Positions 50,540-62,622 of a stretch of DNA of 64,000 nucleotides are shown in pieces (position 1 is the first letter of the stretch; every line of letters begins with the position of its first letter). The notes beneath the pieces were generated by a model, which saw only the letters and a list, made by a program, of their open reading frames with translations, had not been told where the DNA came from and ran no database searches. A program made the position numbers and the translations under genes. This DNA is from Trema orientale (taxonomy: Eukaryota; Streptophyta; Magnoliopsida; Rosales; Cannabaceae): assembly GCA_002914845.1 (NCBI GenBank), contig JXTC01000032.1:1338273-1402272 (forward strand). Direction: 5' to 3'.

Positions 50540-53215
50540 AATCTGTAAGATTTACTATATCATAAATCTATTATGGTGTCTGCTGATGGACGCGAGGGGT
50601 CTATTGTAGCGTGGTCTGCTATGATGACTACTGATGGACAATTGGGATCTGTTGTGTCGTTTACTGATAGATACCTTCAAGGAGTGAATGATAGCTCTAA
50701 GGTCTTGGCTTGGAACTTGCCTGTCTCTAAAAGTAGTAGAATTTGTTTTGTCTGCATTTTGCGGAACTGACTCATACATCTCAGTGGACTTTGTCTCACA
50801 CTTATCAGTTGTGGGTTTAGATGTTGTTATTTTTTATATTGGGTATGGTGCTCTTTTGTACCATTTGGTTGTATTCGTTCTATTTAATAGAACCGTTTAA
50901 TCGATCACTAATATAATCCCATAAGGAATTCCATTAAAATAAAAATCTGACTAGAATAACGTAAAAGATGGTGCATTTTGGCAAAACTATTTGGCTCCTT
51001 TTTGGGCATTTATTTTTGTTATCTTTTGGTTTTCCTCTTTAATTTGAGGAATATTTTGGACCTTAACCTTTTGTATCTTTTTTTTTTATTTATTTTAATA
51101 AAGTTCTGGAGAACCTATTATAAGTTTCGTAAGATACAATCTTATCCAAAAAAATTTTTTTCTCATAAATAAATATATATATATTAGTTTTGTTAAGGAT
51201 TAAACAAACAATGTAAAACTTATTCTATGCAGTAACATAGGGGCATCTCTATTTTTTATATTTTTAAATTCATATTTATTTTTAAAATTTTGATTTTACT
51301 CCGTTATAATTTTAATTTTTTACTATTGCTACAATAAAAATTTTGAGTTTGAGTTTGAGTTTTGGGTTCTTAAGTCAAATCCTAACTAAATGTGTTTATT
51401 CTATTAACTCTTAGGCCTAAAGCTATTATTAACTTGTACTACACCGGAGTTCAGTCCTATTAATAGCCAAAGTTTTCATTACTATTATTGTTAAGAAAAC
51501 TAAAACCTAAAAATAAAATCTACAAATTTGGTTGCATGTGTGTTTTTTTTCTTGAGAATTTTACTTATGCCCTACTAGATGAAAGTCCATGCATTCGAAC
51601 GACAATATATATTGCATATATATGAGGCAAAAGCCAAAGAAGTAATAATTCTTTAGACATTAAACTTGAAAAATTAATAAAGGAAACTTTTCCAACTTTA
51701 GTTTTTAAAACTTACACGAAATCCATGTTGATGATCATGGATTATTAGTACATGGCTGACATGTTGTTTATTTAACCTCAAAGGTCGTCACACTGATAGG
51801 ATGAGAAGAATGCTCGTCAGTCCAACATTATAATGTTGTAAAGTGACTCTTGGGCTCGGTCAGGTTAACTTAAATTGATCATATGATATATGTATATAGA
51901 TTATAGGTTAACAATGCCCCAAGAGTATATATGAGTTTTATCCAATTAAAAGATCTAATTGGCTAAGTCAAATCGATCACCATCTCAATTATGGTGAAAT
52001 ATTGTCATTATAGGGAGCATTTGAATATTAAGTCAAAAATAAAGAGGTAAAAAAAGAACAAATTTATCATCTAGGGATACTTGAATACAAAGTCAAAAAT
52101 GAGGAGGTAAATTCATACTGATGGCAAATGTGAGATGACAAAATGACTAATTTTCCTACAAATTCAGTATTTTTAAAAACAAATATATACAGCGCACAAG
52201 ACAGATTTAGAAAATCCAGCAAAGAAAATCCCTTTTGGTTGCAAATTATCACAAAGAGAAGGAAAGAAATTGAAGGTGTCATAACATTGTTGATGTCTTC
52301 AAGTGGAATTAGTTAGGTAAAAGGTGGACAAAGGGCTTGATTTAACCATATTGGTCCATTTTATTAGCTAAAAGTGATAAATAAGTTTATTTAGGTTTCG
52401 TCGGTAAGCAAAAATAAAAATGAGCCGGCTAAGTTCATTGCATGTGAATATTTTAATTAGTATTTTATTTTTATTTTTGATATCGTTTCTTAACTCGGAA
52501 TATAATATAATGAAGTGATTGTGACTAAAATCAGAAGTTATCAACTGTACTCATTTGGGTAAGTTTTGCATTTTCGCTTTTGCCCTTATTAGTGCTTTTC
52601 CCTAAAAGCAGACTAAATTAAAGTAAAATCATGTATATGGAAGATAATTGCGAAAATATATGTTGAAAAATTAAAATCCCTTTAATATTGGTAGTAAATT
52701 GATAAAAACGAAAAATTTAGTAGGGTAAGAAGTCTCCTAATGCAAGTTGCATACATAATTTGGTGCAAACTACACATTTCTCTAATTACAAAAGATCATA
52801 AATTTAGATTTGTGGTGTTTTCTGTTGTATTTTTTTCCTTTAGATCTGAGTCTTCACGATTTTGTATGGCGTTCATTGATAGATGCCGTGATGAAAGTGG
52901 CATTTACTGATGAACGTCGTGACGAGAGTATCGTTTACATATGGATGCCTTGACTGGTTGCATTTATTGATGGATACCGTGAGTAGATTGGCATTTAATT
53001 ATTGATAGATGTTGTATAGAGATGGCGTTTACTGACGAACACTGTGAAGAAATTTGTTTATCTCTAGAGATAGTGGAATTTATTTTGTCTGCTTTTATAG
53101 GACTGAACCCATACACCTCACTAGTATTTGTCTCACATTTTCAGTTGTGAGATTTGATGTAGTTATTTTTTTTCTCTTTGATAGGGCTTTTATGACCCTT
53201 TGTATGTATTTAGGT
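50540..53215. repeat. Two diverged copies of a ~350-bp repeat
   Basis: About 50540-50890 and 52850-53215 share the order: TTTACTGATAGATacc-type motifs repeated several times, a TCTCTAAAAGTAGTAGAATT or TCTCTAGAGATAGTGGAATT block, TTTTGTCTGC, GGAACTGA or GGACTGA, CATACA, TTTGTCTCACA and TCAGTTGTG. The coordinates span both copies and the unrelated sequence between them. Element type unknown. Confidence 0.6.
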
Positions 53216-56200
53216 GCTGGGTGGAATGAAATTAAATGTAATGGTAATCGTAATAGAAATAAGAATGGAAAGGAAAAGAAATGTGATTATTTTGTTTGGC
53301 TGAAACTTTGGAATCAACTATAGAATGTAATAAAATTAACTGTACTTTGACTAATATACCCCTGATTTTGAAATAATTTTTTTAAAAAATAAACGCTATC
53401 ACTATAAGAAAAAGAAAATAGTTATACTTATAGTAATGATTAAATAGATTAAATTACCAAATATAAAAATAGATTAAATTTCTTGTGGTAATAAAATTAA
53501 TATTTTAATAATTACTTGTTATTATTTAACATATAAATATAACATATAAAATGTATATCAGAAAACAAAAATATACTAATTATAGTTATGATATAATACT
53601 TAAAAAATAATAAAAAAATAAAAATTAATAGAAGAACTTTTGGAGAATAAATCACTAAAAAAAAATAAAATCTCCATTGCTTCAGTACTATATTTGTTTA
53701 GATGGCAGAAAGAGAAAATTGGCACAAAAAGGATGAACAAAAAAATTTGAGTGGTTTAGTCATGGATATGAGGAAGAATATAGTTTGTAGGTGGTAATTA
53801 ATCAGGGATATGGATGCAAGTTTTACAGTTGGTTTATTCATAGATATAAGGAAGAAGATGATGATGAGGGGGAAAACGTGTTAAATAAGGGACAAAAAGT
53901 GGCTAACATAGAAAAGGAATGACCTTTACACCCATTTTCAAGTGTAATTCTAATTCCTTTATTTGATGGAATAGTCAATTATATTAGAAAGACAATTCAT
54001 AAGTAAAAGGTGAAACTAAACAATGGAAAACTATTACATTCCATTACTACCAACCAAACGGCATCTTAATGTAATTGATAAAACTATTTTATCAGTTATT
54101 AATATAATCTCTCGAGGAAATTCATTAAAAAAAATTCGAATTCTTACCATTAATTATTATTTTTTTTTATAAATCTCGTAAGGATCAACATTCCGGTATA
54201 GAATATAGATTCTGGTATCCTTCCTGTTCCAGTAGAACTCTGATCAATTTAAGAACAATTGATGATAAATTTACTAACAAATAAAATAAATCTATAAGTT
54301 TTAAGAAATCTGGATTTCGTATAATTCTGTAATAATAGTTTTAAGGCAATCCTTATTTCAATGTTTAACAAACGTGTATATATATATATAGATGTGTGTG
54401 ACGTGTATTATCAAAAACAATTTGCGAAACAAAGTGCATCTTTGGCAAGAGTTAAAGCCTGAAAAAGTTTAAAGGGTACGTATCGTTTTAAGCACAATTT
54501 TACCTTTAATTTTCATGGGAAAATGCAATTATTCCTTTGTCCAAAGTTCAATTAACATGAATTCGTTAATTAATAAACAAATATGTTATTTTATTCCTAG
54601 ATTAAATAAACAATATCGTGAACGCACCAACAACCTTCATAACCAAATGTTTCAAACTTTTTCCTAAATATATAATGCATTTTGGACATATAGGACCAAT
54701 CATTATTTCCATAAAAAAGCCAACAAAGATAGATCCATGTATCTATTCCCACGATCTTTTATCTCTTTTTCTTTTATTTTTTCCCATCCTTAATCGTTTT
54801 TATTTATTAATTTAACAACATTTAATAAACTTGTGGGGCATAATCTTTTCTCACCAAATGGATCCATAATTTGGTGAGTCCATGACGGTGCAAAAAGGTG
54901 GCTTTTATAGGGAGTAGTCACAAAGCACACAGACAAAGCTGGGGTCCCACATATTATGCTATACTTTTTGTTTGTAGTGAGAGAGGAAACTTTGATTCCA
55001 AAGAGTCCAAAAGTTTGAGGCCCCAAGCTCTCCTTTCTCTTTTGAGATTTATACTTTTGTTATTTTCATCATAAGATATGGTTTTGCCATTTATCTTATC
55101 TAGTGTACTGTAATCCTTAGTGATATACATACCATGATATAATTGACAATATATAATACTTATTCTTTATGGTTACCAACTTGCAGGTACTGGGTCGTTG
55201 CTGAAAATGCCCTTGTCCAATGTTTTCAAATATCATGCATGCCATTGATGATCTTTAATTTCTAGCTAATTGGTCGTGTAATGGATATATGTGTTAGCAC
55301 TTAGCATGGCCATCTTTTGGGGATAAAATGAGTAAAAATCCAACAACTAATTCAAGTAGATGATTATGATATATCGAAACCCAAAACTGTAACTCTGTAA
55401 GATCAGTTTTATTACAAGTGACAAGTGTCAATAATATTCTAGGGATGACCCTACCTTAACCTATAACATGTAAATAAATAAATAAATAAAAGACCAAAAA
55501 TACAACAAAATGATCAACATCCCCTTTGGACGTTTTCCTTTTTACATGCAACTAAATGGTAAATTCAATAAAGTGGACATAGGTAGATTTGCTTTCATTC
55601 CCATATATGTAATGGACTACAAGTGGTAAAGAGGCTACAAAAGTTGGGATGGAAGTATATGAGAAAGGAGAATAAGGGAATAACAGAACCAGTAACGCTT
55701 AAAGAGAATTTCTTCCATTTTTTTTTAAAATTAAAACCCTTAAATAAAATAATGTTCCCCATGTGCTGTGGCTCAGGCTGATGATGTTATTGAAATTTTT
55801 ATAGTTGTTATATTGAAAATTATTATTTTGCATAAGTGAAATAAATACATCTCTTTTACAATATGTGATAGAGAGAGTCCATCACCTTTGGTTCTGGATC
55901 TCGAAATAGGCTTTGGCTCATCCTTAAAGATATCTTCGAAATAAAATCTAAATGGATACGTATATAACATGGCCAAAATTGCACTATCGGACGTCTTGAT
56001 CTTGGGTATTGAAATGTCTAAATTGCGTCTCTCTTGATTTATTTATTTTATATATTTAAATGAATATGGAGAGATTCCCATGCATATGCAAACTAGCTCC
56101 AATTATTCAAGAGATAAGTCTCATCCAGATATCATCTATATGAAGAAGATGCCCTAGCCCCACGTAGCCAATCAGTTAAGCATGGCTCCTTTAGCAGGGA

Positions 56201-57139
56201 CGTATGTGACACAATTTTTTGGGTCTTTTTCTTGGCTTTGCTAGTTGATAGTCCAACTACATTCAAATTGTCCGTGACTCAATCTTCTTTTGAGGGTTGT
56301 TTTTCCCTCCATTTGTTAAGATATTTGTTTCAAGAAAATTTCCAATCCTGTTTTTAAAGCCCATGGATTATTCCATACGGCAAGTTATGAAGTAACATAA
56401 GTCATTTTCTTTTGGATATTAAGTAAAGTCTTCTTTTTTTTTTTTTTTTTTTGAGTGGATATTAACTAAAGTAATTAATTATTCTTTTATTTTTCTTTTT
56501 TTCGTATAAATGATTCAGCCAATGGGAAGGGGGGGGGGGGGGCGGGAAAAAAAAACAGAAAAAAAGAAAAAGGAAAAAAAGGAAATATAAGACTTGTTTT
56601 TTTTATTGTTTTATTTTTTTATTTTTTTGAAATTAGGAAAAGTTAAGACATTATATTCCAATAAAATGGGTCTTGGAAGGAAGCCTATCAATAATGGGCT
56701 GTGTTATAGGCCATGGTACTTGAAACTGAGAAAATTAGTCAACACCACTATTTGTGGGAGATTAGTGATTTCTAGTAGCTATATATTTCTCTTTTAAATT
56801 TACTATTTTTTTTTCTCTTTTAACTTCACAAGTTTTTAAAGAGATATTTATTGGGGGACAAAAAACATCTGGGTAAATAACTAAGTTAACAACTTAACAT
56901 GAATCAAAATTAACATAAGCTTTCATACTCTGTCAATTACCATTTTTAGCTGTTAAACTTCTCCTTTAAAATGGTTTTGGATAAAACAACTCAGATTTTT
57001 CTTTAAAAAAATGGTATAAATAGGAAAAAAAAATGGTTTTGAGTCTAATAAGTGGGTATTGGTCTAATTCTTACCTTGAAAATTCATAGTTATACTTATA
57101 CCTAGTTAATATTGTCAATTTGCGCTATGATTATTCAAA

Positions 57140-57340
57140 CCAAAATATAACCAGCCCAATCCAAGCCCATTCTCACCTTCACCATCAACCCAAGCCAGGC
57201 CCGGTCCATCTGGCCCACGTTAGCACCGACCCATAAATATGTAACATCGAACTACACCGACCCGGTCCGACTCGACTCGACTCTACCAAACTCTGAAAAC
57301 AAGCCCCCCCAAAAACCTCTCCAACGTTAGGGTTTTGCCT
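57140..57340 (+). promoter_or_regulatory. NSA2 promoter with telo-box and site II-like elements
   Basis: A telo-box in reverse orientation, TTAGGGTTT, lies at 57327-57335, about 50 bp before the ATG. A GGCCCA element is at 57212-57217 and AGCCCA elements occur near 57151 and 57163. A telo-box combined with site II elements is a known signature of plant ribosomal-protein and ribosome-biogenesis gene promoters, which fits the NSA2 product. Confidence 0.7.
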
Positions 57341-57383
57341 CTGCAACTCTAAAATCGCAAATTGACACCAAGTTTCTGCAGCC

Positions 57384-59442
57384 ATGGTACTCTCTATCTT
57401 AGGGCTTTATTGTGTTCTCGATCTGAAATTAAATCTGAAACAGAGACTGATTTTGGTATTTGGTCTTCTTCTTCTAATTTCAGCCGCAGGGAGATTACAT
57501 TGAGCTTCACAGGAAGCGCTATGGCTACCGCCCTGACCACTTCGAGCGCAAGCGCAAGAAGGAGGCCCGTGAAGTTCACAAGCGCTCTACTATTGCCCAG
57601 AAGGTTATAAATTTCTTCTTTTTCTCTCTTCATTTCAAATCTTATTTATTTTTTTTTCATTATTTTTCTATTTTTTTTTTCTTTTATGGAACAGGCATTG
57701 GGTATTAAGGGTAAGATGTTCGCTAAGAAGCGCTATGCCGAAAAGGCTCAGATGAAGAAAACGTGAGTTTTTTTTTTTTTTGGGGGGGGGTGGTGGTGGT
57801 TTAATTTTATGGTTGGTCAATTCACAATTGTGAGCTTTGTTGGGTAGTAATAGAATTGTGTATTGGTTATCTATGATTCAGTTTTGACATTTCAGTTTTT
57901 GAATGGGATTACTTAATACTTATCTTTGATTAGGACTTGGGATAGGATTGGTGAGTCATTTGGATTATATGATGAATTATCTTTGTTGGGTATTCTTCGA
58001 AGTTCAAATTTTGTTGTTTTGATTGATTTTGAATAACAGTTTCTGGTTATATGTGTGAACAGGTTGGCTATGCATGAGGAGTCATCATCCAGGCGTAAGG
58101 TGGATGATGATGTTCATGAGGGAGCTGTTCCTGCATATCTGCTCGATCGTGACAACACGACACGGGCCAAAGTACGCATTGTTCTCCTGTTTTTGGAATA
58201 GCCGAATATGATTTTTGTTTACATTTTTTTTTTCTTGTATCTGGATATCTTACATCATGTCTTAAATAGGTTCTTAGCAACACGATTAAGCAAAAGAGAA
58301 AGGAGAAGGCTGGGAAATGGGAAGTCCCTCTTCCTAAGGTAAGCTTGAATCTTATCTTTGTTCTTGCAGTACCTTGTCCATTCACTCGATTCATGGTTGT
58401 TTACTTCTGTTGAGCATAAATATTTCTTCTTTTTATAGTTCTTTCGGGTCTTAACTTTTATTGAACTCTTGTTTTAGGTGATAATGTGAACAGACAATTC
58501 TGACTTAAAATTCTTGTTTTCTTTAGGTAAGGCCTGTGGCTGAAGATGAGATGTTCAAAGTGCTCAGAACTGGCAAACGAAAGAGTAAGGATTCCCCAAT
58601 TTTCGCTTTCCTCCCTGTTTTATGCAACAAAAGCTTTTTTTTGGCATTTTCAGTTATGACAAGTGTCACCGTCTTTTTTTTTTTTTTTTCCCCGAGGAAA
58701 GTGTCGCCATCATTTTTTTTTTTGGGTGTGTGAAAGTGTCACCATCGTTTAACATTCGCAATTGTGTGTTCTTAATTCTCTTTTTGCAGCAAAACAATGG
58801 AAGAGGATGGTTACGAAAGCCACATTTGTGGGAGCTGGTTTTACTAGGAAACCTCCAAAGTATGAGCGTTTTATTCGTCCTACTGGACTGCGATTTACCA
58901 AAGCTCATGTGACCCACCCTGAACTGAAATGCACTTTCAATCTCGAAATAATTGGGGTCAAGAAAAATCCTAATGGGCAAATGTACACCTCTCTTGGCGT
59001 CTTAACAAAGGGTACCATCATCGAGGTACCGTCTTTCATTGTCAATTTGACAATCTTAGCAGGATTGTCCGACTGCTATGGTTATGTCTAATCTTATTTT
59101 GGTTGGTCTTCTGCGAATTTCAGGTGAATGTCAGTGAGCTTGGTTTAGTTACGCCAGCGGGAAAAGTTGTATGGGGTAAGATTTGATCTTTTTGCATTGT
59201 TATTGTTATTTTCTACGTTCGGTTAAATTAGTAGACTTTTTCTGGAAACTTGTATGGGGTAAGATTTGATCTTTTAGTATTGTTATCACTACTTTCTTCT
59301 TTCGGTTGACTTAGAAGACTTTCTGTTCTTTGATCATATTTTTGCTTTTCTTACTCGTTTGTGTTTGGATATAGGGAAATACGCTCAAGTGACGAACAAC
59401 CCAGAGAATGATGGTTGTGTAAATGCATGTTTGCTAGTCTAA
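57384..59442 (+). CDS. NSA2: Ribosome biogenesis protein NSA2, 260 aa
   Basis: Nucleolar/nuclear assembly factor of the pre-60S ribosomal particle, required for 27S pre-rRNA processing. Nine coding exons join in phase: 57384-57386, 57484-57603, 57695-57762, 58063-58171, 58270-58338, 58527-58584, 58790-59025, 59124-59175 and 59375-59442. The first coding exon is only the ATG; the next opens [20 protein letters not shown]. The basic N-terminal half ([28 protein letters not shown]) is followed by [20 protein letters not shown]. The C-terminal eS8-like domain carries [70 protein letters not shown] and the ending VNACLLV. Length equals the family norm of 260 aa. Confidence 0.97.
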
Positions 59443-60605
59443 GAGAGTTGGACAACAGACAATGTACTGGTGAATTCTAATCCTACTTATGAACGACCAA
59501 CTCTCATGATATTTTAGGCTGTTCCACCGTGGAATCATGCTGAGAATGTGACTGTATCATGTGTTGGATTCTCGTTTGGAACACAAATTTTGTTTTGAGA
59601 AATCTACTCATATGTCCTTTTCGTTTTATCTCGTCTGTTTTCCGTACATGTACACGAACACAGGTTCCAGAAGCTAACCGCTTAGTTGAGAATGTTATGT
59701 CTCTCGGGATTAAGGTGCATTATGCAAGTTGCAACTGTGTCGTGTAATAAACTTGGTTACGAGCTGACCGTTAGAGATCTATGATTTGAATTTTAAATTT
59801 GTACATGTTTAACCCGTGGCCTAACGCACTCACTCGAAGCAGATTAATGCAAATTAGTATAGTATTGAAAACAAAGTATTTGTAATGATAAGATTTCATC
59901 CCCATTATGTTTTTTTAAAAGGGTTTTCAGAACTGAAGAAGATAAGGTTATATGCACGGTTTACTGAAACTGCAACCCCTTGAAAAAAGAAAAAAAAGAT
60001 TTTTGCTTGAACTCATTTCTACTATTTATTCTCAGGATATTTTATAAAAATAAAAATAAAAATAATAATAATAATAATAATATAAATATAAATATAAAAA
60101 AAAAATTCACCTTTCCTTTTGACATTTTGAGAACACGCAACACTAATCAATAAAAGTTCTTAACCTCATCCGATTTAGAACCTCATATAAACTTCATAGG
60201 CTGCCAGTGACAAATTTTCAGAATCGTACACATTTGTGAGCAAGGACTCGGGAATCTAAGATGCAGCTCGGCCTTGTAACCCCTTATGATGTTTGGGGCC
60301 AAACAATGGGAAAGGCAGGAGGTTTATAACCAGGAGCCCTGTGGCTGTTATCACTCTTGTAAACCAAAGAGATAAAAGGAATATGACTGCTGTAGAGACA
60401 GAAGACAAAACATATAAGTTCACCAATGTTCAAAGTTCTTAAACACCTCCCAAGAAAAAGCACACTTCCGGTAGGAAATACACCAAACAAGCACTCAAAA
60501 GCATCAAGAATTAACACTTGATAAATGTACCAATTCTTACTATAGGGAACCTTGATTGGCAAATGTAATTAAGGCAAACCAAAGAACAAACTTCAGACTA
60601 CATAG
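59443..60605. other. 3' region between convergent NSA2 and LRAT-like genes
   Basis: The start holds the NSA2 3' UTR, including a possible hairpin (GAGAGTTGG near 59444 with CCAACTCTC near 59500). A 27-codon open frame preceded by an AG acceptor-like site lies at 59664-59747. Further on there is an AAT/AAATAT-rich low-complexity stretch (60046-60100) and the presumed 3' UTR of the minus-strand LRAT-like gene. Confidence 0.5.
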
Positions 60606-62622
60606 TCAGCGGGTGACAATCTGGGAAGACCCTTGGACCGGAGATGCTGAGATTTGGGATTCAACAACATGGAGCAAACCAGTAGCCAGCCTTCTAGTCA
60701 GATCTTCCACAGGTACCTTCATCACATCCCTTCTCATTCCGATATCAGCAGCATATCGACTAGCACAATAGACTCCAACAGCTGTTGCTGCCATCCCATA
60801 AACATTGGTGGTAACAAGACGCAATGGCGTGGACAGGACGGCTGCAAGGGGTCCTCCTATTATCGACACAGCTTGGCCACTTTGCCCGATCGTTCCTTGA
60901 TCGACAACAAGCAGTCCAGTTTTGCAGTAGATAGCAAAGTCTTCACAATTGTTCTTGAAAATATTATAGCACCCAAACCCGTTGTCAAGTAGATACTTCG
61001 CTCGATGAACCACAATGTCATCTGAATCAGAAACAGCTAGAGTGCAAGTTCCGCCACGAGCTTTTGCAAGAAAAAGAGCAGGGCTGACTGCATACTCGAA
61101 ACGGTACAAGATGCCTCCTGCAAGGAAACATTTCAGGCATGAGGAAACAACCCCACTGCCTTCTTCAGGTGGAGTGCAATTGGGGCAGTGCTCCAGTGAT
61201 CGGGCTGGTCCAGAACTAACCAACAGGAGATCCAACACTGTCCCTGTTCCCACTTCTTGGCCACGTCTGGTGAAATGAATTACTGTGTCGTCCCCAACAT
61301 AGATGCCTATGCACATGGAATCTTACTTCAGATGGTTTCTAATGCAAAAGGAGAATTTTGAGGCGCAAACTAATCACAACTGAAAGCATAAAACAATTTA
61401 ACAAGAGTAAAAATTCTCTGGTCCCAATCCTAATATAATATGTTAATGCCTTCCTATTCAGAAACTCCAATACAAAATTTGATATTTCTTATTGAACTCT
61501 GAAGTTATATGTTGATGTCTTAGATTTCAACTCAGTTATCACTAACAAACAAGTATGTCTACTATAAAAAGAAACAGGGGTGGTGGTGGCTGTATAAATT
61601 CTTATAAATTCTTCAGTTATGCATGTTCTTCCGCCCCTCGTCCTCATTAGTTATGAAGCAACACAATTTGTAAAAATAATATAGGTTATTAGGTTGTGTG
61701 ATCTACAATAAAAATGATAAAAGGAAGAATAATCGCAGCGTTTCATTCTTTCTACACAGAAAGATTGAGAAACACTTCTGCACCCCGAAGGACACTTCGA
61801 CACAATGAAGGAGAGGAACTAATAACATAAAAAACACAAACGGTGAAACTTGTTCATTTTTTTTTTTTTTGGCTGAAGAACACAAATGGTGAGAAACTGG
61901 TAACTTCGAAAAAACCTTCTAGAAACGACTCATATGAATTAGCAAGTAATGTCCATCCTCCCATATTCCAGTTCCTCAAATACTCCACATTCGCCATAAC
62001 CACCTGATCTTTTATTCCCTAAATCAACTATATTATGTCTGACCTTAATTGTCAACTTGAACTGACTACTCTAATTGTACAAAACCTAAATTATTGAAAC
62101 CCAAATTTGGAATAAATAGCCGCATTATGTATATTAATAAAAGACCAAATGCCATTAAAACTAGGAACCTTTATGTATTACTATTATCTGAAAATGTAGT
62201 AACATAAAATATTGTAAAAATACAAAAGAAACACGTTAAGACATAAACTAATTAAAGCAAAATGAGAAGAAAAATGAGAAGTAAAGTAAAGAAAGAGAAC
62301 CGTGATGAGAATAAATATAAGCAGTCCTCCAAGAATAGATGTGATCCCCTGGCTTCAGGCTCTCCTTAGCCACTCTACACCCACAATACCCATATCAATC
62401 AAAACCCAGAAAACCCAACGATCAAAAAACCTAATACCCAGTTTGGTTTCCGAGAAAAATCAAGGGAAACCAAAAAAAAAAAAAAAAAAATAGCAAACTG
62501 CAATAAAAATTAAAGATTTTCCTTCACTTTCCCATCAAATCTCACCAACCAAACAGGATCAAAATAGTGAAATGAAAATCGTATACATTAATTACAGAAT
62601 ACCTATTAGAGAGCAGCCCCAT
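60606..62622 (-). CDS. LRAT-domain (NlpC/P60-superfamily) protein, 264 aa
   Basis: Plant member of the lecithin:retinol acyltransferase-like family, thiol-enzyme folds of the NlpC/P60 superfamily; its plant substrate is not established. Three exons join in phase: 62603-62622 (6 codons plus 2 nt), 62301-62374 and 60606-61306. The start is MGLLSNRVAKESLKPGDHIY. The catalytic pattern is complete: His31 in YIYSHHGIYVGDDTVIHF and Cys152 in IFKNNCEDFAIYCKTG. Between them is a Cys/His-rich insert, HCPNC (71-75) and SCLKC (87-91), resembling a small metal site. After the catalytic Cys come hydrophobic segments (AVSIIGGPLAAVLSTPLRLV and MAATAVGVYCA) that could associate with membranes. The C-terminus is Ser/Gln-rich. 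Related Arabidopsis proteins are annotated as NC-domain or LEAD-SENSITIVE 1-like. Confidence 0.92.

Larger units (their letters stand above)
45472..57383. other. 11.9-kb gene-free region
   Basis: No coding gene can be supported. The TMK upstream region occupies the first few hundred bases (CT-rich stretch near 45850). The rest is AT-rich, with homopolymer runs and a pair of diverged repeats (about 50540-50890 and 52850-53215). A GC-richer patch at 49600-49830 has a CACGTG core (near 49624) and CT-rich sequence but no adjoining open frame. A G14 run is at about 56529-56542. No LTR pair, transposase or reverse-transcriptase fragment was recognised. The last 250 bp hold the NSA2 promoter. Confidence 0.55.
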
